A DNA stretch of 32,152 nucleotides from Alphaproteobacteria bacterium (GTDB lineage Bacteria; Pseudomonadota; Alphaproteobacteria; JACZXZ01), in NCBI GenBank assembly GCA_035625915.1, contig DASPOR010000004.1, positions 1-32,152 on the forward strand, in the 5' to 3' direction. Positions within the stretch are counted from its first letter, which is position 1. Every line of letters begins with the position of its first letter. Shown piece after piece: positions 22,456-31,286 of the stretch. A program made the translations under genes and the position numbers. The notes under the pieces were generated by a model that did not search any database, was not told the DNA's origin, and worked only from the letters and a program-made list of their open reading frames with translations.

Positions 22456-24345
22456 TCAGATCTCGATTTGACCACCGAGTTCGATTACGCGATTGGTCGG
22501 GATGCGGAAGAAATCAGTGACGCCAATCATCGAGTTCGAGAGGAAAATGAATAGTTCTTGACGCCAACGAGCGAGCGGGGACCGCTTCGCCTTCACGATC
22601 TTTTCCCGACCGACGAAAAACGACGTTTCCATCAGGTTGAACCGAAACTGCAAGGCGCGGCACTGGGCGAGCGCCCTTGGGATATTCGGCTCTTCCATAA
22701 AGCCGTAGCGGAGCACGACACTATGGAAATTGTGGTCGAAATGCCGGATTTCGACGCGCTGGTCCTCGGGAACGCGCGGAATATCCTCAGTTTGCACGTT
22801 CATCAGGACGACTCTGTCATGCAGGACCCTGTTGTGCTTGAGGTTGTGGAGGAGGGCCGTCGGAACGTAAGCGATATTTGCGGTCATGAAGATTGCAGTC
22901 CCCGGAACGCGTTCGGGATGACCTGGGCGGATCGATTTGAGGAACGTCTCAAGCGGCAACGCGTCCTTGACACGCTGGGCGATCAGGACACCGCGCCCTC
23001 GCATCCAGGTCGACATCAACGAGTAGACGAACAATGCGACGACAAGCGGAAACCACCCGCCCTGCTCGACTTTCAGCATGTTCGCGCCGAAGAAGAGGAG
23101 ATCGACCGTGAGCAGAAATATGAACAGCGGCGTGGCAATCAACGGGTTCCACCCGAGGACACCGACCGTATAGACGTACGCGAGAAGTGTTGTGAGCGAC
23201 ATTGTGCCCGTGACGGCGATACCGTAGGCGGCGCCGAGATTGTCGGAGCTTTTGAAGCCGAGCACCAACGCCAGGACCATGACAAGGAGGAAGAAATTAG
23301 CCTTGGGCACGAAGATTTGGCCGAACTCCTCGGCCGAAGTGTGGCGGATGAATAGGCGCGGCAAATAGCCGAGCTGCACTGCCTGACGCGTCATTGAAAA
23401 TGCGCCGGAGATCACGGCCTGCGATGCAATCACCGTTGCCGCAGAGGACAAGACCACAAGCGGAAAGAGCGCCCATCCCGGCGCTAAGCGATAGAACGGA
23501 TTGTCGAGTGCCAGTGGATTGCGCAGCAGCAACGCGCCCTGCCCGAAATAATTCAGAAGTAGGCTCGGAAACACGATCCAGAACCATGTCTTCCGAATCG
23601 GTCCGCGCCCGAAATGCCCCATATCAGCATAGAGCGCTTCGGCGCCAGTCACCGCGAGAACGACCGCGCCGAGCAGCACGAATCCCTGCCAGGGGTTGGA
23701 AAACAACAGGCGGACGCCGTAGATCGGATTGAGCGCGAGCAATATCTCGGGCTGGTCCGAAACCTCCACGACACCGAGTGCCGCGATGGAACCGAACCAG
23801 AGCGCCATTACCGGCCCAAACAGTCTCCCCACGCTCGCCGTCCCCCGCCTCTGGACGACGAAGAGGACGACAAGGAGGAGCACGGTAATCGGGATTACGT
23901 AGGGATCGAATAACGGCGTCGCGATCTTGAGGCCCTCGACCGCGGACAGCACGGAAATCGCGGGTGTGATCACGCCGTCGCCGTAAAAGAGCGATGCCCC
24001 CACGAGACCTGCGGCGAGGATCAGGCGATGGCGCCGACCACGGCGGCTCGCGCTGCGGAGAGCCAGGGCTGTCAATGCCAAAATTCCACCTTCGCCCCGG
24101 TTGTCTGCGCGCATGATCACGACGACGTACTTGATCGCCACAACCACGAACAGCGCCCACGCGATCAGCGAAAGCACGCCGAGCACGGTCGTCTCGTCGA
24201 CGGGCACGTTGTCGAAACATTGTTTGACGGTATAGAGCGGCGACGTGCCGATATCGCCGTAAACGACCCCGAGCGCCGCAACGATCAATGCCTGCTTCGG
24301 CTTGTGTTCGACCCGGGATCCGCCTACCGCCCTCGCTTGCGTCAT
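22456..24345 (-). CDS. kup: Kup low-affinity potassium transporter
   Basis: This is a 629-aa inner-membrane protein. The conserved Kup start ALGVVYGDIGTSPLYT (residues 24-39) is present, as are GGILALTAL, the GDGVITPAISVLSAVEGL segment and about twelve hydrophobic helices up to residue 430. A hydrophilic C-terminal domain of about 200 residues follows. Kup proteins take up K+ with H+. The length matches the family. AGGA (24350-24353) lies 4 nt upstream of the ATG. Downstream is yqgE on the same strand. Upstream a 304-bp gap separates it from a divergent MFS gene. Confidence 0.97.
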   Translation of the reverse strand: MTQARAVGGSRVEHKPKQALIVAALGVVYGDIGTSPLYTVKQCFDNVPVDETTVLGVLSLIAWALFVVVAIKYVVVIMRADNRGEGGILALTALALRSASRRGRRHRLILAAGLVGASLFYGDGVITPAISVLSAVEGLKIATPLFDPYVIPITVLLLVVLFVVQRRGTASVGRLFGPVMALWFGSIAALGVVEVSDQPEILLALNPIYGVRLLFSNPWQGFVLLGAVVLAVTGAEALYADMGHFGRGPIRKTWFWIVFPSLLLNYFGQGALLLRNPLALDNPFYRLAPGWALFPLVVLSSAATVIASQAVISGAFSMTRQAVQLGYLPRLFIRHTSAEEFGQIFVPKANFFLLVMVLALVLGFKSSDNLGAAYGIAVTGTMSLTTLLAYVYTVGVLGWNPLIATPLFIFLLTVDLLFFGANMLKVEQGGWFPLVVALFVYSLMSTWMRGRGVLIAQRVKDALPLETFLKSIRPGHPERVPGTAIFMTANIAYVPTALLHNLKHNRVLHDRVVLMNVQTEDIPRVPEDQRVEIRHFDHNFHSVVLRYGFMEEPNIPRALAQCRALQFRFNLMETSFFVGREKIVKAKRSPLARWRQELFIFLSNSMIGVTDFFRIPTNRVIELGGQIEI

Positions 24346-24501
24346 GCGGTCCTACTGGCCTGGGAAAGAGGGACAGTGTGTATCGCTTTTCTTGTTGCAG
24401 CGCAATGAGGCGGCGGCGAGAGCCGTCGGTGCTATTGATGGGGTCACCCGGTCAGGATCCTCCGCAAGGCAATCCGTTCGAGACCGAAGCAGCCGTAAGA
24501 G

Positions 24502-24554
24502 CCAAACCGGCCGATGCGAGAGGGGGAAGCGAAGCGCAATTTGGCCTCCCGCAT
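24502..24554 (+). other. Possible pseudoknotted leader upstream of the MFS gene
   Basis: In the 304-bp gap between kup and the MFS gene, 24514-24523 can pair with 24545-24554 (9 of 10 bp). CCAAA at 24502-24506 can pair with TTTGG at 24540-24544. The second strands abut exactly, which is the geometry of an H-type pseudoknot. It ends 95 nt before the MFS start. I do not recognise a known riboswitch class, and in GC-rich DNA such pairing can arise by chance. The rest of the gap holds no gene that I can support. Confidence 0.22.
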
Positions 24555-24649
24555 AGCTGTCATGCCCATTACGGAAATTCGTGCCCTGCAAGGACTCCGC
24601 TGATATAGCAATCGGTCGATACAAATATCGGAGAGAGGCACGGCACGCC

Positions 24650-25819
24650 ATGTTTGCCGATCCACGACGACTGGCCGTGGCGCTTGCCGGGCTTTGCGCT
24701 TTTGTCGACCTTTATGCGACGCAATCGCTTTTGCCGCTTTTCGCCGAGGAATTCCACGCAAGTCCCGCGCAAGTCAGCCTTACCGTGAGTGCGACAACCT
24801 TGGCCGTCGCACTCGTGGCACCATTCGTCGGAATCGCGGCCGATCTTCTTGGTCGCAAACGTATCATCGTGGGGGCGATGTTCTGCCTCGTGGCACCAAC
24901 GGTATTCATCTCGTTTGCCCCCGACCTGAAAGCCCTCCTGCTCGGCCGCTTTGCGCAAGGCCTGCTTCTGCCGCCGATCTTCGCTGTGACGGTCGCGTAT
25001 ATTGGCGACGAGTGGCCAAGTGCCGACGTGCCGGCGGTGACTGGGATCTATATTGCCGGGTCCGGCCTTGGCGGATTTCTCGGTCGCTTCCTCAGTGGAC
25101 TGGTGAGCGAAGCCTGGGGCTGGCGCGTCGCCTTCGGCGTACTCGGGGCCCTCACAATCGTCTGCGCCATCGTGGTCGCGTTCCTTCTTCCGCGCGAAAA
25201 GAGCTTCGTGCGTTCGCCCAGCATGGCAAGCTCGTTTCGGGCCATGCTGTCCCATCTCGGCGACGCGCGCATGATCGCAACCTACGTTGTCGGATTTGCC
25301 ACGCTCTTCAGCTTCGTCTCGAGCTTCACCTACGTGAACTTCCACTTGGCAGCAGCACCCTTCAATTTGACGCCCGCGTGGCTCGGTTCGATTTTCGTCG
25401 TCTACCTCTTCGGCGTCGCCGCGAGCCCGGTCGCGGGCCGGGTCATGCACCGCTTTGGCCGCGGGGCGGTCGTGCTTTGGGCAATCGGATGCTGGTGTGC
25501 CGGTCTCCTCCTTACGCTTCTACCTTCGCTTGTTGCGATCATGGCGGGGCTTGCCATCGCGGCGGCGAGCGGATTCGTCTTCCAGACTTGCGCCACGAGC
25601 TATTTGACCGCGACCGCGACGGTCGCGCGTTCCTCGGCGGTCGGACTCTACGTGACTTGCTACTACATAGGCGGTAGTGCCGGTGCGGTGGCGCCCGCGC
25701 CCGCTTGGCGCCTCTTCGGGTGGCCCGGCTGCGTGGGATTGACCGTGGCGGTTCTCCTCATCGCCCTCGTGATCGTGTTGCGTTTTTGGCGCGAGCCGAG
25801 GCCGATCCAGCAAACGTGA
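24650..25819 (+). CDS. MFS transporter, YnfM-like
   Basis: This is a 389-aa membrane protein with about twelve helices. The ATG at 24650 follows GAGAGAGG by 11 nt. The first helix (LAGLCAFVDLYATQSLLPLFAEEF) is followed by GIAADLLGRKRIIVGAM, the loop 2-3 motif of the major facilitator superfamily (G-x-x-x-D-x-x-G-R-K). The opening region resembles the YnfM/arabinose-efflux-like group. It probably exports a small molecule, and the substrate is unknown. It is divergent from kup. A hydroxyacid-type dehydrogenase gene follows 120 bp later on the same strand, so a shared metabolite is possible but unproven. Confidence 0.92.
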   Translation: MFADPRRLAVALAGLCAFVDLYATQSLLPLFAEEFHASPAQVSLTVSATTLAVALVAPFVGIAADLLGRKRIIVGAMFCLVAPTVFISFAPDLKALLLGRFAQGLLLPPIFAVTVAYIGDEWPSADVPAVTGIYIAGSGLGGFLGRFLSGLVSEAWGWRVAFGVLGALTIVCAIVVAFLLPREKSFVRSPSMASSFRAMLSHLGDARMIATYVVGFATLFSFVSSFTYVNFHLAAAPFNLTPAWLGSIFVVYLFGVAASPVAGRVMHRFGRGAVVLWAIGCWCAGLLLTLLPSLVAIMAGLAIAAASGFVFQTCATSYLTATATVARSSAVGLYVTCYYIGGSAGAVAPAPAWRLFGWPGCVGLTVAVLLIALVIVLRFWREPRPIQQT

Positions 25820-25939
25820 GTACACTCCCGCAACGCGCGGCGGCGTGCTAATTGTCGCCCGCGGCGAACAGCACGGTATTAATTGCAGATTGATGAGAGA
25901 GCGATGGACCGGAGCCAAAAACAAGGAGAGCGACACGAG

Positions 25940-27007
25940 ATGTTGATCGATCACGACAAGTTGCGCGCGATTGCCAAGCGCGTCTTTGAGGCCGGCGGCA
26001 GCAGCGCCGAAGAGGCGGGAATCGTTTCAGACCATTTGATCGAGGCCAACTTGCGCGGCCACGACAGCCACGGCGTGGGTATGATCCCGCGTTACGTCGG
26101 CAATCTCCGCCTCGGCACCGTGACGCCCAACCGCAAGGGGCGCATCCTGAAGGAATCGGGTGCGATCGTGGCCTATGACGGCGAACGCGGCTATGGCCAG
26201 GTGGTCGCGGCGGCGGCAACACGGCTCGCTATCGAGCGAGCCGAAAAAAACGGCGTTTCTGTCGTCGCACTTCGGAACGCGCACCATATCGGTCGCGTCG
26301 GCACTTACGGCGAGATGTGCGCGGAAGCAGGCCTCGTCTCGGTGCATTTCGTGAACGTGATCGGCCACAATCCGATCGTGGCCCCTCACCGCGGCGGCGA
26401 CGCGCGCCTGTCGACAAATCCGTTGTGCGTGGCCGTGCCCGCGGCCGAGCCCGGCCGACCGATCATCCTCGACATGGCGACGAGCAAAGTAGCCCTCGGC
26501 AAGGTGCGCGTTGCAAAGAATCGAGGGGTCGCGATGGGCCCCGCCCATATCATCGACTCCGGTGGTAAACCGACAACCGATCCAAATGCCATGTTCCAAA
26601 AACCGACCGGCGCCATTCTCCCGATGGCGGAGCACAAAGGGTATGCGCTCGCCTTCATCTGCGAGCTGCTTGCGGGGGCGATCGGCGGCGGCGGCACGCT
26701 GCGCCCCGAGAATCAGGGCCTCGACACCATCACGAACTGCATGCTGAGCTTTGTGATCGATCCCTCGAGGATCGCCGAGCGCGACTGGATGCGGGATGAG
26801 ATCCTGGCCATCACACGCTATGTCACGGCGTCGCCCGCGCAAAATCCGGGCGAGCCTGTGTTGATCCCAGGCGACCCCGAGCGCCTGTCGCGCCTCGAAC
26901 GCGCAAAGAACGGCGTGCCCCTCGACGCGGAGACGTGGCGAGAGATCGTCAACGCCGGCGAGAGCCTTGGCCTTCGCGTCGAGGCACCCAACATGTCCGC
27001 GTCTTAG
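25940..27007 (+). CDS. Ldh-family (malate/L-lactate/ureidoglycolate) NAD(P)-dependent dehydrogenase
   Basis: This is a 355-aa protein from the ATG at 25940, which has AAGGAGAG 9 nt upstream. The Ldh_2 family pattern is clear: an N-terminal helix pair ending NLRGHDSHGVGMIPRYV (His44), and VALRNAHHIGRVGTYGEMC, where the catalytic His is H116. LSTNPLCVAVP and PIILDMATSKVALGKV line the cofactor pocket, and MAEHKGYALAFICELLAGAI is the family signature helix. Members oxidise L-malate, L-lactate, ureidoglycolate or (R)-sulfolactate, and sequence alone does not show which. A D-2-hydroxyacid dehydrogenase gene follows 226 bp downstream. That gap shows no other gene. Confidence 0.94.
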   Translation: MLIDHDKLRAIAKRVFEAGGSSAEEAGIVSDHLIEANLRGHDSHGVGMIPRYVGNLRLGTVTPNRKGRILKESGAIVAYDGERGYGQVVAAAATRLAIERAEKNGVSVVALRNAHHIGRVGTYGEMCAEAGLVSVHFVNVIGHNPIVAPHRGGDARLSTNPLCVAVPAAEPGRPIILDMATSKVALGKVRVAKNRGVAMGPAHIIDSGGKPTTDPNAMFQKPTGAILPMAEHKGYALAFICELLAGAIGGGGTLRPENQGLDTITNCMLSFVIDPSRIAERDWMRDEILAITRYVTASPAQNPGEPVLIPGDPERLSRLERAKNGVPLDAETWREIVNAGESLGLRVEAPNMSAS

Positions 27008-27233
27008 GGCGCGCAATAGCGAGATTTGCCGCCGTGCCAGCGCATATCCCCAAGCCCTTGAAATCGCGCGGCGCGTCAAGAGTGGATCGGTGCTGCCTTG
27101 CGACGGCATTTGCCTCGCCGACCGACACACGCCACTCCAAGTTCCGATGGACAAAGCAGCGTTGGCTCGGCCTCCTTGACTGCCGTCGGCCCCGAAGAGG
27201 ACCATGCGAGACGCGAACCCGAGGATGCATTGC

Positions 27234-28325
27234 ATGAACAAGCGACAATCCGCGCCCCAGCAGCCGCACGAGAACCCAGATCGACACGAGCCTTTCAACA
27301 TCGTCTACTTCGAGCGCTGGGCCGATCCAATCGCGGAGGAGATTCTTGCCGCCGAGCCCTTTGTCCGCCTCATCCGGCTCACGCGGGGTGATTCGCCCGC
27401 CACCATCGCCGCCGCGTTCAATGCGGCACATGGCTTCCAGGTCACATCGGCCAGAAGCGATACCATCATCGCACCGGACGGAGCCCTCCTCGCGCGCGCA
27501 CCAAACCTCGTTGCGATCTCAACCGGCGGTGCTGGCTACGACACGGTCGAGGTCGAGGCCTGCACCGCGGCAGGAATCATCGTCGTCAATCAAAGCGGCC
27601 TCAACAAGCAGGCGGTCGCCGAACACGTGCTCGGCATGATGCTATGCCTCAGCAAGCGCATGATCCAATCCGATCGGGCGATGCGGCGGGACCGCAGTTG
27701 GACGCGACAGAACTACGTGGGGGAGGACATCCACGGCAAGACCATCGGCATCATTGGGGTCGGCAATATCGGAACTTTGGTTGCGAAATCCTGCGCGAGT
27801 GCATTCGCCATGACCGTGCTGGGATCCGATCCCTATCTTACAGCCGAGGAAATGGCGGCACGGGGTGCGCGCAAGGTGAGTCTCGAAACGCTTCTCGGAG
27901 AGGCCGACTTCGTCTCCGTCAATTGTCCCCTTACCAAAGAGACGAACGGCATGATTGGCAAACGCCAATTCCAGATGATGAAAAAGAGCGCCTTTTTCAT
28001 TCAGACCGCACGGGGTGGCATTCACGATGAGTCGGACTTGGTCGAGGCGTTGCACGAGGGCCGGATCGCGGGCGCGGGGATCGACGTTTTCATGACCGAA
28101 CCCCCACCCCTCGACCATGCACTCCACGGTTTCGACAATGTGCTGCTCACGCCGCATAATGCAGGGGTCACCCGTCAAGCCTATCGTTCGATGGCCGAGG
28201 GTGCCGCGCGGCAATGGCTCGCGATCCTCAAGGGCGAGCGTCCGCCACGTCTCTTGAACCCGGAGGCCTGGCCCGCGTTTCGCGAGCGCTATCAGCGTTT
28301 CGTCGGGTATCAGCGCGTAAGATGA
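27234..28325 (+). CDS. D-isomer-specific 2-hydroxyacid dehydrogenase
   Basis: This is a 363-aa protein. I take the ATG at 27234, which has GAGG 9 nt before it, over the earlier in-frame ATG at 27204. The Rossmann motif GVGNIG (about residues 175-180) binds NAD(H). The catalytic triad of the family is present: R260 in TARGG, E289 in FMTEPP and H308 in TPHNAG. The first substrate-domain loop is STGGAGYDTVEVEACTAAGI. It reduces 2-keto acids or oxidises 2-hydroxy acids, with the substrate unknown. It is adjacent to the Ldh-family gene and convergent with the MFS gene (7 bp between stops). Confidence 0.95.
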   Translation: MNKRQSAPQQPHENPDRHEPFNIVYFERWADPIAEEILAAEPFVRLIRLTRGDSPATIAAAFNAAHGFQVTSARSDTIIAPDGALLARAPNLVAISTGGAGYDTVEVEACTAAGIIVVNQSGLNKQAVAEHVLGMMLCLSKRMIQSDRAMRRDRSWTRQNYVGEDIHGKTIGIIGVGNIGTLVAKSCASAFAMTVLGSDPYLTAEEMAARGARKVSLETLLGEADFVSVNCPLTKETNGMIGKRQFQMMKKSAFFIQTARGGIHDESDLVEALHEGRIAGAGIDVFMTEPPPLDHALHGFDNVLLTPHNAGVTRQAYRSMAEGAARQWLAILKGERPPRLLNPEAWPAFRERYQRFVGYQRVR

Positions 28326-28332
28326 TCGGCCG

Positions 28333-29541
28333 TCAGCGAATGCCGGATGGGGTTGACCCGGTCCGCCGCGACATCCGAAGCGCGAGCGCCAAGACCGCGA
28401 ACATGATCGCCGCCCCTGCGACGTAGGGTGCGTTGCGACCGAAGGCTTCGAAGATGACCCCCGCGAAGGCGGGGCCGCCGATCCGCGCGAGGCTTGCAGC
28501 CGATTGGGAGACGCCGAGCACCCCACCTCGTCGATCGTTCGCCGCGGCGAGCGAGATCAAGCTGCTGAGCGAGGGATTATTGACGCCCATTCCGTAGGCA
28601 ATGAGCGCCATGGCCACGAGGAGAAGCGGCAAGGTGTGAACGAGGGGGATCAACGCGAGGCCGGCGCCGACGCTGAGGACACCCTGGATCACCAGCCGCC
28701 GCTCCCCGAACTGCCGCGCAAGTCTTCGAATGAGCCCGCCTTGAACGACAGCGGCGACCACGCCCGTGTAGGCGAAGATGTAGCCGTTCTGGGCCGCACC
28801 CCAGCCGAAGCTTCGTTCCGACCATAGCGCGAACGTCGATTCCATGATCGCGACGACAAACGTCACGAGAAAAAAGACGACCAGGAGTATGCGCAGCTCA
28901 GGCTTGACCAATGCTTCCGCGATCGACGAGAAGCGGCCCGGTCGGCGAATTTCCGAATGCGCCGATCTCGCCGCCGGATCGAGTGACTCCTTTAGGATAA
29001 GAGCCGCCAACAAAAGGGCCACGAGCGAGAGTGTCGCCGAGCTCAGCGCCGGCACAGTGAAGTTCGGGTGGCTTGGGTCAGGCCCCGCGAGCAATCCGCC
29101 CAAAGCCGGCCCTACGATGAACCCGAGCCCAAATGCCGCACCCACCACACCCATCCCCTGCGCGCGTTTTTCGGGACCCGTCACGTCCGCTATATAGGCT
29201 TGCGCCGCCGCTATATTTCCGGCCATGGCTCCTGCAAACCCTCGGGCTGCGATCAACTCCCAAAGCGCTCCGGCGAAGCCCATCCAGACATAAGCTGCGG
29301 AGATTCCTGCAAGGCTGACGATCAGAACGGTCTTCCGGCCGTACCGATCGCTTAATTGGCCCCAAACTGGTGCAAAGACGAATTGCGTGAGCGAATAAGA
29401 CGCCATCAGGAGCGTGACGACTCGCGGCGATGCCTGAAAATGCTCGGCATAAAACGGCAGCAGAGGAATGACGATGCCAAAGCCGATGAGGTCCACGAAA
29501 ACGGTCAAGAAGATTGCGACGAGGGGATCGATGCGTTTCAT
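28333..29541 (-). CDS. MFS transporter, TetA/multidrug-efflux-like
   Basis: This is a 402-aa protein with about twelve membrane helices. FLTVFVDLIGFGIVIPLLPFYAEHF is the typical start of TetA-like drug:H+ antiporters. GQLSDRYGRKTVLIVSL is the loop 2-3 motif, and GPALGGLLAG in helix 5 is the antiporter motif C. It probably exports drugs or other hydrophobic compounds; tetracycline specificity cannot be claimed. AAGG (29547-29550) lies 5 nt before the ATG. No TetR-type regulator is encoded beside it. Confidence 0.92.
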   Translation of the reverse strand: MKRIDPLVAIFLTVFVDLIGFGIVIPLLPFYAEHFQASPRVVTLLMASYSLTQFVFAPVWGQLSDRYGRKTVLIVSLAGISAAYVWMGFAGALWELIAARGFAGAMAGNIAAAQAYIADVTGPEKRAQGMGVVGAAFGLGFIVGPALGGLLAGPDPSHPNFTVPALSSATLSLVALLLAALILKESLDPAARSAHSEIRRPGRFSSIAEALVKPELRILLVVFFLVTFVVAIMESTFALWSERSFGWGAAQNGYIFAYTGVVAAVVQGGLIRRLARQFGERRLVIQGVLSVGAGLALIPLVHTLPLLLVAMALIAYGMGVNNPSLSSLISLAAANDRRGGVLGVSQSAASLARIGGPAFAGVIFEAFGRNAPYVAGAAIMFAVLALALRMSRRTGSTPSGIR

Positions 29542-29924
29542 ATACGCCTTACGAAATCGGGCCGGATATCGAGCGAAGGGGCAAAAATCGCCGCTTTCGG
29601 CACCGCTGGCAAGGGCGAGCCTGTGGTTTTGCGCCGAGATCGCATGCGGTTCGTTGAGGTCGACCGAGGCAACTGGTCTTCTAAATTGTTAAATCACAAA
29701 AATGCAATGTTCTGAGGGTGGTTGACCCGCTCATCCCGCCTATGGCGTGGGGCTTCGCTCGAAGGCGTGGTCGCGGCCAGCGCCGGTTGCATACGCCTCT
29801 TGTTCCACAGGCGCGGCATGCTATTGTCTCTGCCGTTCCGGGCATTCTGCGGGGGCGGAAACGGGACAATGCGGGGGATGATGCTCGCGGCCAACTTGAC
29901 GACCAAACGGACGGAGGCACGCTC
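29542..29924. other. Non-coding gap between divergent MFS and small periplasmic-protein genes
   Basis: No convincing gene is present. An AT-rich stretch at 29680-29712 stands out and could hold the promoter of the minus-strand MFS gene. A small nested hairpin (GCAT plus CGCCT pairing with AGGCG plus ATGC, 29789-29821) lies about 100 bp before the plus-strand gene. Neither can be assigned a function from sequence. Confidence 0.4.
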
Positions 29925-30323
29925 ATGACTCGCAAGCAAGTTCTCACGATCGCCGGGGCAGCCATTCTTTTCGGTATCGGATCGACTGCGCTCGCCGCCG
30001 ATGCCGCGAAGGAAATCGCGACCGCGGCGACCCACGCCGGCTATGCGGTGGACGCAACGGAAATGAAAACGGCGCAAGCCCATCTCCATCACACAATCAA
30101 TTGCCTGGTCGGCCCGAATGGTGCTGGCTATGACGCAACGCAAGCGAATCCGTGCAAGGATCAGGGCAACGGTGCCATTCCCGACACGAACGATGCCGGG
30201 AAAAAGCAGTCGCTCCAAGCCGCTGTGGCAAAGGCGATGGATGGTCTCAAGCAGACCGACCTTGCAGCGGCGAAAAAGGATGCGACGGAAGCTCAGGCGA
30301 TCCTGAAACAAGCATCGAACTAG
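29925..30323 (+). CDS. Small exported protein with His/Cys motif, unknown function
   Basis: This is a 132-aa protein. The ATG at 29925 has ACGGAGG (29911-29917) 7 nt upstream, so I reject the longer frame starting at 29718. Residues 1-24 form a signal peptide ending TALA, giving a mature periplasmic protein of about 108 aa. The centre carries HLHHTINCLVGPNG (H53, H55, H56, C60) and NPC (C77) followed by GNGAIPD. The two Cys could form a disulfide, and the His cluster could bind a metal or haem. The C-terminal third is Ala/Lys-rich helix. I do not recognise a named family, and no CxxCH haem site is present. Confidence 0.8.
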   Translation: MTRKQVLTIAGAAILFGIGSTALAADAAKEIATAATHAGYAVDATEMKTAQAHLHHTINCLVGPNGAGYDATQANPCKDQGNGAIPDTNDAGKKQSLQAAVAKAMDGLKQTDLAAAKKDATEAQAILKQASN

Positions 30324-30400
30324 ACCGAAGTCCGTCCAAAGCCATCTTGCGTCCCCCTCACTAAGCGCGGGGTAAGCTTGACGTTGCCGACCCAGCGCAG

Positions 30401-30425
30401 CCCTCTCCCTCCATCGGGGAGAGGG
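30401..30425. repeat. Short inverted repeat, REP-like
   Basis: CCCTCTCC (30401-30408) pairs with GGAGAGGG (30418-30425) across a 9-nt loop, followed by GAGGGTGAGGG. This kind of short C/T-G/A hairpin is a common intergenic repeat in GC-rich proteobacteria. No T-run follows, so it is not a standard intrinsic terminator. The rest of the gap 30324-30601 shows no gene. Confidence 0.5.
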
Positions 30426-30601
30426 GAGGGTGAGGGCATGCAAGCGATTATATTTTATCTCGGCACGCTCTTTGGATATCCTTGTCATCCCTGGAACGAA
30501 GGAAAGTTTGACGCAGCGAGACGTTTCATCCGCGCTTTCCGAGGTCGGGTTCGGCGGACGGAGCGGGGCGGTTCGGCCGGTCGCTGCAATGGGGTAGGCG
30601 C

Positions 30602-31087
30602 ATGAATATCGCGAATCGTCATATCGCTTGCGCACCCCTGCTGATGGCGTTCCTTGCTCTTGCGGCCCTCGCCGCCTGTGTGCACACGGAGCCCACGGCT
30701 GAAGACTTCGCCGCGGCTCAGACCGCGGCGCGCCCCATGAACGACGATGCCGCACAATTGGCGGTAATGGCTTATTTCTCAAAGACGCTGCCGGGGGGCG
30801 ATACGGGAGAGTACGCTTTCAATCCGCTTACAAACGGTGCTGTGACCCGCGGAACTGGCCTGTCGAGCCTTTCGGAGGTGCACGAAGCCGGCTGGTTCAT
30901 GTGCGGAACCGTCAGCACGAAGAACCGTTATGGAGTTTATGGACCCGCGTTGCCGTTCTATGCGCACTTCGACCCTGCGGCACCCAATTCGGTCAAAACC
31001 GGCATTGTCGAGGATGGTGATTGGGACATAGTGGCGTCCTGGTGCCGCGGCGTTTACGGCACCAACTACTTGCCGCAATTCGAATAG
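30602..31087 (+). CDS. Putative lipoprotein of unknown function
   Basis: This is a 161-aa protein. The N-terminus MNIANRHIACAPLLMAFLALAALAAC ends in a lipobox (LAAC, Cys26), indicating an outer-face lipid anchor. The mature part begins with a charged stretch, then DDAAQLAVMAYFSKTL. Two Cys residues (in WFMCGTVS and SWCRGVYG) could form a disulfide. I recognise no family. It lies between another exported protein and an RND adaptor on the same strand, but the gaps (278 and 199 bp) argue against a single operon. The 199-bp gap after it shows no gene. Confidence 0.7.
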   Translation: MNIANRHIACAPLLMAFLALAALAACVHTEPTAEDFAAAQTAARPMNDDAAQLAVMAYFSKTLPGGDTGEYAFNPLTNGAVTRGTGLSSLSEVHEAGWFMCGTVSTKNRYGVYGPALPFYAHFDPAAPNSVKTGIVEDGDWDIVASWCRGVYGTNYLPQFE

Positions 31088-31286
31088 TCGGATTTCCGGC
31101 GTCCGTCCGCAATCCCCGCCGCCCCGGCCAGTGCCGGCGAAGCGTATGGGCGGACAGGATATTTTCCCCTCCCGCGTATATTACTGGCGGCCCCTGCTTG
31201 CCGGCCTTGAATGGATTGGCCGGTGAGGCATTTGTAGAGGGCCGCGAATTCCGTTGCGCCGGACCGTTGCATACGATAGTGCCGAC

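Noticed and set aside
26027-27301. Long minus-strand open frame (424 codons) opposite the Ldh-family gene
   Set aside because: The product is rich in Arg, His and Asp with no recognisable motif; the plus-strand protein explains the region fully. GC-rich coding DNA often yields such shadows.
29694-30782. Minus-strand open frame of 362 codons across two small exported-protein genes
   Set aside because: It has no domain pattern and an Arg-rich composition, and it runs across two intergenic gaps and two genes with good ribosome-binding sites or lipoprotein signals.
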